NCBI GenBank assembly: GCA_022575985.1
Contig: JAKSXM010000147.1
Span: forward strand, 23,656,001 to 23,720,000
Reading direction: 5' to 3'
DNA: 64,000 nucleotides
Source of the DNA: Anagrus nilaparvatae
Taxonomy: Eukaryota > Arthropoda > Insecta > Hymenoptera > Mymaridae
Below, piece by piece: positions 1 to 10,200 of this stretch (its first letter is position 1; the number at the start of each line of letters is the position of its first letter). Below the pieces are notes generated by a model. That model had not been told where the DNA came from and made no database searches. It saw nothing but the letters and a program-made list of their open reading frames with translations. Position numbers and translations under genes: made by a program.

Positions 1-1818
1 TAATGAAAAGAATACAAAAAAATTTTTTTATTTTGTATCATAGAAAAATAAATATTGTAAAGCCAAAAAAAAATTATACTTTAGATAAATTTTTATTTAC
101 AAATGTGGCTGGTGCAGAAGAAGAATAATGAAAATAAAAAAAATTATGAATGTGTGTACAAAAATGAAAAATTTTCGTTTCAATTTATTACACTGATATT
201 TCATTTAATTGATATTCTAAAAAACGTATAATTTATTCGATCAAAATATGTATGGAAATAACAATAATGATATTTTTTAATTAAGTGAAAAATCTAAGTT
301 CTTTTAAAATTAAATAACTTTTAAAAACTGTAGCAAGAACTGCAGGAAAAATAAGGATCAACAGACAATCTTAGTCTAATCGTCCATCTGAAAAAGGGGT
401 TTAAATAAATTGCAAAAAAATCAATTTTTGGCCTCTTTTGGATCAAATTTGGGAGGGTTGCCGAAGAATTGAAAAGTACTTTTTTAAGACTTTTTTCCCA
501 TAATATTTGAATCAACATGTAGAGATTCCAATCATCCAATATAACTTATACCTATAATTTTTATAGGTTTTAAACCAATTTTCATGGACTAATGGACCAT
601 TGAACTAATAAGATTGACTAATAAGACTTTTTTAAAACATACAGAAAATTATACTTGTAAATAGTCAAATGGTCAACAGTTCCAAAACTTCATCAAAAAA
701 TCAACAAAAAAAATTTTTTTTAAATAATTAAAAAAAAATTTTAGCTCGGAATGCTCCAAATACAATTGAAATAAAAATAAAATTTTTATAAACGCAAATC
801 ATATCTTATGTAAGTCAACTTTTTTTTTTTTAAATCCCTAACAATAATAATAAAACCCTATAAAAGCAGCATTATTACAAAAGTAAAAGAGGATGTAATT
901 ATTCAAGTGGATTAAAAAAAATGCGATATAAAGCTTTGAGGCAATAATATCTAGAATTACATTCACGGAGAAGCTAAATTCTATAAATATGAGTTTGTTA
1001 CTTTCTAGAAAAATTTATCATTATTTATCAAACATGCTATTAATTCCTCTTTCTTTGACCAGACATTTTGTTTAATAAAAATTTTAATTAATTTTATTAT
1101 AAATTATTATTATATTACCGGAAATCTGATTTTATTAAAACTGACATCATATAGTTGTGCATTATTAAAAAATTCAATTAATTTTTATTTTCATTTTTTT
1201 TTTTATTTAAATCAATTTAAGTTTTTTAAAAAGGTTTTGTGTTCCTTGCTGTTCGTCTTTTTTTTAGTTTTTAATTGTCTTATGCTAATAGAAACATTTT
1301 TATAGACATGAAAATCCTTTTAAGGATGTTTTTTAAACTTAATTTTTGATGGATATTCGAATAGATGTGAATAGTTTGCAGATATTTTAGTATGTCGATA
1401 ACAAATGAAATATTCAAAATCGCTTTGAAGACATCAAATTTAAAAATTAATACAAATATTTATTTAAATAAGAGAATAGCGAGCAGAAAAGTTATTTTGT
1501 GGAATTTAGCTTTAAAAAATATAAGAATTACACAAAAACTAAACTTTGGTCTTCAAACACTCTGACAATACACAATTGCAACTTTTACCTATATTAAATA
1601 TTTTTTTTTGTTGTCTAAAATATATAGTGAAAAATAGCTTCCGGCGTCATGTCAAACTTTCAGCACGCTCTATTTAAAAAATTGTATTTCAGACTGTATA
1701 GCACAAAAATCGAATTTCAGAGTTTTCAGGATAATTGTTGGATATGCAATTTTGAATTTCGTGTTTAAAAAATAAGCATATCTTCTTAACATAAATTTTA
1801 AAAAACTACATTTTATTG
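1..1818. other. AT-rich intergenic DNA, no gene seen
   Basis: Very AT-rich sequence with many homopolymer A and T runs. The only open frames are short, lack any recognisable motif and have no plausible splice partners. No RNA gene or clear repeat border was seen before the inverted-repeat element that begins at 1819. Confidence 0.6.
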
Positions 1819-3913
1819 TTACACCCCATTTGTGAAATTGACCATTTCGTGAATTGGTCAAGTAAAATGACCAATTCGTGAACTGGTCAAATTTAAGAGA
1901 TCTGTTGACCAGTTCGTGAAATGGTTAATTTTTTTTTACCAATTCGTGAAATGGTCAAAAAAATAAAATTTATTTCACAAATGGGTCAACGACATTTTAT
2001 TCTTTATTTTGAGTACTTGTAAAAAATTATTAGGAACTATTTTTTTTTTTTATAACTGAAATCAACAAACTTTATTTATTTCTAAACCAAAATAATTAAT
2101 AATTATTATAATAATTAACAAAATCATTTTTTTTAAATTTTATCATATTTTTCAGTTATTTCAATTTTTAATCAAATTTTCAAAAAATTTTATTTTTTCC
2201 AAAAATAGTAAAAATTGAATATCTCCAAAAGTACGATAGCTGAGTTGCAAAACTATGGTCTATGTCACCCGCAAATATAATAACGCTATCTATTATTAAC
2301 GCTATAATTAAGAGATTTCGACTGTAAAATGGATCGCAAGTAAATTTTTTTATTTCAAACTAATTTAAAATAGCGCGGGTAAACGGCGGAACTTTGATGG
2401 TCCGACATACTCGTCAAGAACCCAAATACCGAAAAATCTCATAAATAAACTGAGTATGTTTTGGCCTAATCTAAAAATCTAGGCTATTCCGGGCTGTCAT
2501 ACTTTAACTTTTTATCCGAAAAATTGGCCAACTTTTTGACCTGTAACTTTTTCCAGAACCCGCGGTCAAAAAAACTATAGGATACGAAAGTGAGTATGTT
2601 TTGGTCTTGGCTATCTCTGAAAAAAAATTCAGCTGTAATACTCACACGCGCTGTTTACCAAAGCGTATAATTTTTTTAATCAGCTTCGAAAATATTTTAT
2701 AAAATTTTTAAAATACCTCCATTTTGAAATAATATTAAAAATTTAATAGAGGTCAAATCAAATACTACAAAGTGTGACAGTAAAATTTTTTGATAGTCTC
2801 AGTATATGCCAATTTTTGTTACAAATTTTTAAAAACGTTATCAAGTTCAAAAATATTAAAAATTGAATATTTCCAAAAGTACAATAGCTGAGACAAAAAA
2901 CTATGGCCTATGTCACTCGCGGACTTTTATTTATTTTTTTCTTTATTTTCTTCATTATAAATTTTCAAATATATAGTAGTAAGGGAAGATATGACTTACG
3001 CCACCGGAAAACTACGTCACCAGAGATTTTGCCACCGAGTGTTCGCCACAAATGTATGACCACCAAAAAATATTAACACATAAAAATTGAATACAGACTA
3101 TTATTTAAAAACATTTCTTGGATACGATTCTATTTGACCATCAGTGATTTTCACACGGATATTTTTAATGCCGATATTTGATATGAAAAATTTAACCACA
3201 TATAAAGTTTGACATAAAAAAGTTTACCACAAAAATATTTTTTTAACATTTTGATCTTTGATGTAAAATTTTTTGTAAGATTAATCTCTATAATATTAAA
3301 AAATAGGAAAAAAAGTACCACATAGTATGAAATGTTTTTATTTTTTTTTAATATTCTCGTAGTCAATTTTTTGGTGCCAAACTTTATGGTAGTTAAATTT
3401 TTCGTGTCAAAATTTTACATTCAAAATATACGTGTAAAAATCACTGGTGGTCAAATAGAATCATATCCAAGAAAAGTTTTTAAATTATAGTCTGTACGCA
3501 ATTTTTATGTGTCAATATTTTTTGGTGGTCATACATTTGTGGAGAACTCTCGGTGGCAAAATCTCTGGTGACGTATTTTTCCGGTGGCGTAAGTCATATC
3601 TTCCGTAGTAAGATAAATACATAAATAATTTTTTTTCCTAAAATTTATTTTAATATTTTCCTACTTTTGCAGCTTGCAATTTTCAAGAAATACACTTAAC
3701 GTAAACAAACCGTTGACGTTATAATAATCATAAACATTTAGAATTTCTTCTCTATATGAAAATTTGACGTTGACCAATTTGTGAAATAAATTTCATTTTT
3801 TTTGACCATTTCACGAAACGGTCAGTTTATTTTTCTTAGCATTGACCAGTTCACGAATTGGTCAATTCACTTGACCAGTTCGTGAATTGGTCAATTTCAC
3901 AAATGGGGTGTAA
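1819..3913. mobile_element. DNA element with TTACACCCC inverted ends and palindromic subterminal arrays
   Basis: The ends are long inverted repeats: TTACACCCCATTTGTGAAAT at 1819 matches its reverse complement ending at 3913. Inside each end lie several ~20 bp units that are palindromic themselves (consensus GACCARTTCGTGAAYTGGTC), about four on each side (1840-1975 and 3770-3890). Arrays of this kind often act as transposase binding sites; that role is inferred. The core has a ~70 bp direct repeat (near 2215-2290 and 2850-2925) and no usable reading frame, so the element is non-autonomous. A second element (2984-3604) is inserted in it. No clear target duplication is visible. Confidence 0.75.
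2984..3604. mobile_element. 621 bp foldback MITE, hAT-like, copy 1
   Basis: Almost the whole element is one imperfect palindrome: GGAAGATATGACTTACGCC at 2984 pairs with its reverse complement ending at 3604, and the arms match inwards to the centre. It is flanked by a perfect 8 bp direct repeat, GTAGTAAG (2976-2983 and 3605-3612), the length left by hAT transposases. It is non-coding; the short open frame inside it is a by-product. A second copy lies at 55773-56398. It sits inside the 1819-3913 element, so it arrived later. Confidence 0.88.
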
Positions 3914-6619
3914 CATATAGATCAGATTTAGATATACCTACTACACCCATGTAATATAGGAATAAATAGCAGGGCAATAGCAGGGCTTCCCGGACCAGGT
4001 TTTCCTATCACTGAATAAAAGTTCTGATTAGATTTCAAGATTCATCAAGAAACATCTATATGGTAACGAAACAAATTAACCAAAATTCATACTTTTTATA
4101 TTTATGCCGAGATTTATGCTAAACTTTTTTGTATAGCGGCTGAAAAAAGAACTTAGTATCATTTTTTAAACGAACCCAGATAACTTGATACTTTCAAATT
4201 AAATAAAATTTTTCATAAATTAAGTAAAAAAAAAAAATTAATCTTGATTTTTAACAATAAATCTTAACTTTTAAAGTTGTTTTCATTCATCTGTAACTCT
4301 AGTTCAAGCAAGAGTTCAAGTTTATTAAAAACACTTTTTAGTGCTTGTGTAATTTATGCGGGCTAAAGAATATCATATCGTGTATCACATAATTCAGGCA
4401 CTCTATACTTGAATTGAAAAATTATTTGCGATTTCGCTGTCAAAATTTTTTGCTATTACTCATACTTATTATCTGAGAACCCTGGTATTATTTCATCTAT
4501 TACTTTTATAGTATTTACAGTAAAGATATGCACAGTTTTGTGAAATGTAAAAAATAGAAAATAAAAAATCAGCTCGCTCAATCCACATTGTTTAACTGGG
4601 ATAATTGTCCGTGTGATTGACTAAGCCTGCTTATATCCATTACACTACCTTGATATTGGTAATATATCAACCTAACATTGGTTGAAGCTTAACGATTCAG
4701 TAAAAATGTTATTGCTTAATCAAAGCCCTGCGTTTTTAATTATAACTAAAGAACGTACATCAACTTGCCAGAGAAATTCCATCTCTCTAAATACATTACA
4801 ATATCTGAATCATCTTTTATATCAATATTCAATATTATTGCTCAATATTAATAATAACAACAATAAATATTTTACAGATACGCGATAAAGATCTACTGAT
4901 AAAAAAATTCTTAAAAAGTGATTAAAAACTTTTTAAAATATAAAAAATATCTTTAAAGCAAGCAGACAGCTATTACTTACTTCTCTTTTTATAAAAAAAA
5001 ACTATTGCATTTTAAAAACAAAGTAAAGATAAATAAATCTTTTATTTATATCATATTATGAAATTAAAATGACAAATAACTATTTTTTAAAAGCATATAA
5101 TAACTAACCATAATTTCATATTAACTGTACTCTAGAAAAAAACGCATAATGAAATACAATCCGCAATGTTAGAAATGTCATTCACAGAATAAATTTATGT
5201 AAGAAACAATTAAATATACATTTTTATTGCGACACTATTACATTTATATGACTGAACTCATATTTTTTATAAAAAATTTTTAAATTTTATTCGAAAATTA
5301 GACCTTGAACAAGTTTTAGGTATCTCAAATCTTGAATAATAATTATATAATTAATCAAGTAATTTTTGTGTTCAGTAGGTATTTTATGATAAATAGATTC
5401 AATATTTCTATTTTTATAAATTTAATAACATGAAAAAAGAATGTGTTAGAAAATTTTTAATTATCTTTTAATGTATGGTATAAATTCGTTTATAATCAAA
5501 CTAAATTTATTTCTTGAATATAAACTTTATAAAATTTTTTATTTGCATTTTTTAATCTCATTAAAAACAATTAAACTTTTATGCGTTTTTTTTTTAAATT
5601 TAAGTCGTTTAAAAGTAATAAATTATTTTATTTGGCTATATAGCACATTAATTTCAATTTTAAAAAATGAAACAGACAATAATATTGACACACTTAATAA
5701 AAATATTTATATTAATAAATTGTCTTTGCAGGTTAAACGAATAAAAAAATATTTTTAGAATTTTCCATGTAGGTTAATACTGTAAAATTGACGTTATCTT
5801 GATAGATAATTGTATAAATCTAATATTTGACTCATCTTTACTTTAATTCAATACCGTTATTGGAAACTGCACTGTAATCACTTTTTAATGCTTTTTAAAT
5901 TATTTTTCTCATGAGCACGATGCTTGTTTGTAATTTGAGTAGTAAGTACAAAAAAGTGGTTTAAAATATATTTTTGTTTTATTTTCTTGTTTATTTTACT
6001 AACAAGCAGCCAACAAGTTATATTTTGGTCAATTTATTGAAGTATCATATATTATAGAATAGAAAAATTAAAACAAAAACTACATTTTATTTTTACTTCT
6101 TATTGTTGAAATGAAAAATTTCCTTTCACTATTTCGGACACTTCATAGTCAAATTTAAATTAAATAATATCTCTTGCGTAATGAAGCCAAGTATTTTTTT
6201 TTCTCAAAACTATCTCAGGAACTATAAACTTGTTTTTTACATACCATTGATACCAATCTAGAAATTTTTAATGCTATAAATATATTCTTTTAATTATCTG
6301 TTTTAAGCAAGGTGACAATTAATTTAAATTATTTAAACAAGACATCTAAATTTTCAATTACATATACATTACAATTACACATTGAATTGATTAATAGGAA
6401 TTATTTTATTTTGCCTTAAATGCAAACCTGATTTAATGAAAATTATTGACAAAAGTTTTAAACAGATTGCATTGATTGCATCGAATGTTTCTTTAATTTG
6501 CCCCCGTATTAAATCAGCATTTTGCTACAATAAATTCTTCTTCATCATAAAATCTTGAACTAAAGCTTTAGTATAACGGAATATCCATGCATTCTAATCC
6601 TTTATTTTTTATCTAACTA
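3914..6619. other. AT-rich intergenic DNA, no gene seen
   Basis: About 2.7 kb of AT-rich sequence. Open frames near 4682 and 5471 have low-complexity, Leu/Ile/Asn/Lys-rich translations expected by chance at this composition. No conserved motif, splice pattern or repeat border was recognised. Confidence 0.55.
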
Positions 6620-6966
6620 CACTGAGAAAATTATATAATAGTCATGTTATATAATCATATTTGTACGATTATATATATAATTGACCTGATGATGTATCAT
6701 GTTCTGTATTCATGACAATTATATTAATATCATTGGGGCAATTATACATATTATCCTCCTGATGATATTATGGAATCTTGGCAATTATATTTCATTTTAA
6801 TGTTTTTTATCAAAATATTAATTAAGTATTTTACCTGACTTAATTTGAGTTCTTTTAAAGAATTAAATTTTTTTTTATTTCTTACCTTTGATATTTTTTT
6901 TATTATAATTTTCACAAGCACGCTATTGTTATCAATTATCGAACCCTATATAATCTAATAACAAGT

Positions 6967-7303
6967 AATACCGAACGTTTGAAAATCATTATTTTTATTT
7001 TGTATTATATCCTCGGTCCTTATATACTAAGTGAAACGTATTTTTGACACTTGCGAGAGAAAAAGTCATAACACCTAGCGGGAGAAATTCAAAATAATAT
7101 ACCACGCAAAATTCAAATTCAAAAAAAGATTTGAAGAAAATTAATTTACAAATTTGAATTTAGCGCGGTACATGGTTTCAATAATCTACCGCTAGATGCT
7201 TTTTTTCTCTCGCAAGTGTCAAAAATACGTCCCACTTAGTATATAAGGACCGAGGATATAATAAACAATAATAAGAATAATGATTTGCGAGCGCTCGGTA
7301 TTT
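6967..7303. mobile_element. 337 bp foldback MITE
   Basis: Positions 6967-7060 pair with 7200-7303 as a long imperfect palindrome. The outer arm contains AATACCGA and AAATCATTATT, and the inner arm contains TATCCTCGGTCCTTATATAC. The best-conserved part is at 7005-7065 against 7200-7262. It is non-coding and lies just upstream of the first recognisable reverse-transcriptase codons. Whether it inserted into the retrotransposon or into the surrounding mariner-like element cannot be told. Confidence 0.75.
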
Positions 7304-7665
7304 CTAATATATGTGCTTAGATTAGATTCAACCATAACTCCTTTTCTTACCAAGCTCTTTAACGTATCACTGGCACAAGGATTTTTTCCAGTAGCCTGCA
7401 ATTTGAAAAAAGTAGCGACACCATCTTCGCCATCAAACTTTCGCCCTATTGCATTATCCCGATCGGAAAAGTTTTCTTGGCGTTAGCAAGTACCTCTGTA
7501 GGCGTGCCCCGATAATATTAAAGAGCCTTTACCGATCGGTCACGCGGGGATAGCAAGTGCCGAGCATGGCGTGCCCCTTTTCCACCACTTTTTACACACA
7601 CTGTATAGGAAAATCAAAATAAATATGTCATAACCACAAAATTGTGTTCTTTTAATTTGGCTAGA

Positions 7666-7894
7666 TCTAATGGCACGAAAAAAACAATTGTTTTTCGTGC
7701 CTTTACGAAAGTTCGTGCCTCTAATCTTCAATATTTTATCAAAAATTATATAAAAATGTATAAAATTTAAAAAATGCAAAGTGCAGAAAAAAAAAATATA
7801 AATTATCTCGTAATTTAATTAGTTTCGGTTAAAATTAATTTATTTTTTATATGACATAACCCTAATCTCGTGGAAGATTTTTTCGTGCCATTAG
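7666..7894. mobile_element. Small ~229 bp MITE
   Basis: TCTAATGGCACGAAAAAA at 7666 pairs with its reverse complement ending at 7894. A perfect palindrome built from GGCACGAAAAA and its complement lies just inside the left end (7671-7700), and another half-site follows at 7705-7715. Non-coding. It is one of the innermost insertions of the nest. Confidence 0.6.
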
Positions 7895-8170
7895 ACTTTG
7901 CGTTAATTTAATTTTTACTTAAATTAGTAAATATTTTTAGTCCAGGTAAATCTGTGAAAAAAAAGGCCAAACCTCTACCTAATTATGAAAGGGGATAAAT
8001 CGAGTGAAAACCGATTGCATTATATTCAGGAGTATGTTAGAAACAAAGTCCCGGAAAGTAGAATATGCTTAAATGAAAAGGGGGGATTTACACCCCATTT
8101 TTTCACCCCATTTCCCCCACAAGTACAAGCTCATTTAAGAAACAACTTTTTTTTAATTTTAAGGAGTGCA

Positions 8171-8650
8171 TATAGGTTTTTTGGGTCACGAAACCCAAAA
8201 ATGATGTCAGAAATGATATTGGATGCATTGCGGGGGGTGAATTAGCCCATTTTTCACCCCTTTTACCCCAAAAATATCTAATTTTTACAAAAACATTTAT
8301 TTTTCATTTTTAAATGTCTCTATGGGTTTTTTGGGTCAGGGAATTCAAAAATTATGTCAGAAATGATATTGGATGCATTGCGGGGGGTGAATTAGCCCGT
8401 TTTTCACCCCTTTTACCCCAAAAATAACTAATTTTTATAAAAATGTTTATTTTTCATTTTTAAATGTCTCTATGGGTTTTTTGGGTCAGGGAATTCAAAA
8501 ATTATGTCAGAAATGATATTGGATGCATTGCGGGGGGTGAATTAGCCCATTTTACACCCCTTTTACCCCAAAATAACTAATTTTTATAAAAATGTTTATT
8601 TTTCATTTTTAAATGTCTCTATGGGTTTTTTGGGTCAGGGAATTCAAAAA
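8171..8650 (+). repeat. Left tandem array, ~150 bp period, ~3 units
   Basis: The unit contains GGGTTTTTTGGGTC, then ATTGGATGCATTGCGGGGG, GTGAATTAGCCC and a block of CACCCC/TTTTACCCC. Matching points recur at 8323, 8473 and 8622, a spacing of 149-150 bp. Neighbouring units are nearly identical, which suggests recent homogenisation. Confidence 0.88.
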
Positions 8651-8962
8651 ATATGTCAGAATGTAAAAATGGTCCAACCTATGGCACCGGACCATGTATT
8701 CAATGTGATAATTTGTGCATGCCAAAAAGGCTGTGGATTCAATTGCTCATGCAGGAAAAGTGGCCTAGAATGCACACTTGCTTGCGTAAATTGTTGTGGA
8801 AGTACGTGTACAAACTGCCCAACAGGGATCGCGGAAGCTAACGAAACGGCTGCAGAAGTAGAAGAAGACGAAGATAATACAGAGTATGATGCAATTGCTC
8901 AATTAATGGAAGATTTGCAAAGCTTTGAAGATGGGGAAGAAACTTCTGACGATGAATTTTAA
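8621..8962 (+). CDS. CXC-domain (tesmin/TSO1-like) protein fragment carried in foldback element
   Basis: This 113-codon open frame has a Cys-rich block at residues 30-66 (CACQKGCGFNCSCRKSGLEC, then CxxCCxxxCxxC). That is the spacing of CXC/CRC zinc-binding motifs found in tesmin/TSO1 proteins and in the C-terminal parts of many transposon-associated insect proteins. An acidic tail rich in Glu and Asp ends in SDDEF before a TAA stop. The first ~17 residues come from the tandem repeat, so the real coding part probably starts near residue 18 (8672) as a captured 3' exon. Whether it is expressed is unknown. In an element with no transposase, it may be cargo or the relic of an autonomous parent. 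Confidence 0.55.
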   Translation: MGFLGQGIQKICQNVKMVQPMAPDHVFNVIICACQKGCGFNCSCRKSGLECTLACVNCCGSTCTNCPTGIAEANETAAEVEEDEDNTEYDAIAQLMEDLQSFEDGEETSDDEF

Positions 8963-9269
8963 ATTTATTTTTAACTTTATGTACATAATGTGTATGAATG
9001 TAATGTTAAATAAGTAAAAAGTTATTAAAATAATGTTTTTTACGTAACCAAAGGAACAATTTCAGTAAGAAAATAAAACATTTTTAAATTATCAAAATCA
9101 TTTAAAATCTATTTTTTTAATGTTATATTTTCTTCTAGAATTTTATGATTTTTTAAAAAATAAAAAAAAAACTCATACTCACTTTATATTCATGATTATT
9201 AAATTACGAAGTTCAATAAGAAATAAAAAAGCCTAGTTGACTTTAAATAGCATTCGTGACATAATTTTA

Positions 9270-10200
9270 GAATTTCATGACCCAAAAAACTTATAGAGAC
9301 ATTTAAAAATTAGAAATAGACGGTTTTATAAAAATTAAATATTTTTGGGGTAAAAGGGGTAAAATATGGGCTAATTCACCCCCCGCAATGCATCCAATAT
9401 CATTTCTGACATAATTTTTGAATTCTCTGACCTAAAAAACCCATAGAGACATTTAAAAATGAAAAATAAACGTTTTTGTAAAAATTATATATTTTTGGGG
9501 TAAAAGGGGTAAAATATGGGCTAATTCATCCCCCGCAATGCATCCAATATCATTTCTGACATAATTTTTGAATTCCCTGACCCAAAAAACCCATAGAGAC
9601 ATTTAAAAATGAAAAATAAACGTTTTTGTAAAAATTATATATTTTTGGGGTAAAAGGGGTGAAAAATGGGCTAATTCACCCCCCGCAATGCATCCAATAT
9701 CATTTCTGACATAATTTTTGAATTCCCTAACCCAACAAACCCATAGAGACATTTAAAAATGAATAATAAACATTTTTGTAAATATCAGTTATTTTTGGAG
9801 TAAAAGGGGTAAAAAATGGGCTAATTCACCCCCCGCAATGCATCCAATATCATTTCTGACATCATTTTTGAATTCTCTGACCCAAAAAACCCATTGAGAC
9901 ATTTAAAAATGAAAAATAAACGTTTTTGTAAAAATTAGATATTTTTGGGGTAAAAGGGGTGAAAAATGGGCTAATTCACCCCCCGCAATGCATCCAATAT
10001 CATTTCTGACATCATTTTTGAATTCCCTAACCCAAAAAACCCATAGAGACATTTAAAAATGAAAAATAAACGTTCTTATAAAAATTAGATATTTTTGGGG
10101 TAAAAGGGGTGAAAAATGGGCTAATCCACCCCCCCCCCCCCCCCCCCAATGCATCCAATATCATTTCTGACATCATTTTTGGGTTCCGTGACCCAAAAAA
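9270..10200 (-). repeat. Right tandem array, ~150 bp period, ~6 units, inverted relative to left array
   Basis: GACCCAAAAAACCCATAGAG-like points recur about every 150 bp (near 9280, 9430, 9580, 9730, 9880, 10030, with a diverged end unit near 10184). They are the reverse complement of the left array unit. A run of 18-19 C residues at 10129-10147 replaces the normal short CACCCCCCGC block of the unit, so it is an expansion or an assembly-sensitive homopolymer. Confidence 0.88.

Noticed and set aside
4682..5758. Short plus-strand frames between 4.7 and 5.8 kb
   Set aside because: AT-driven composition, no motif, no splice partners.
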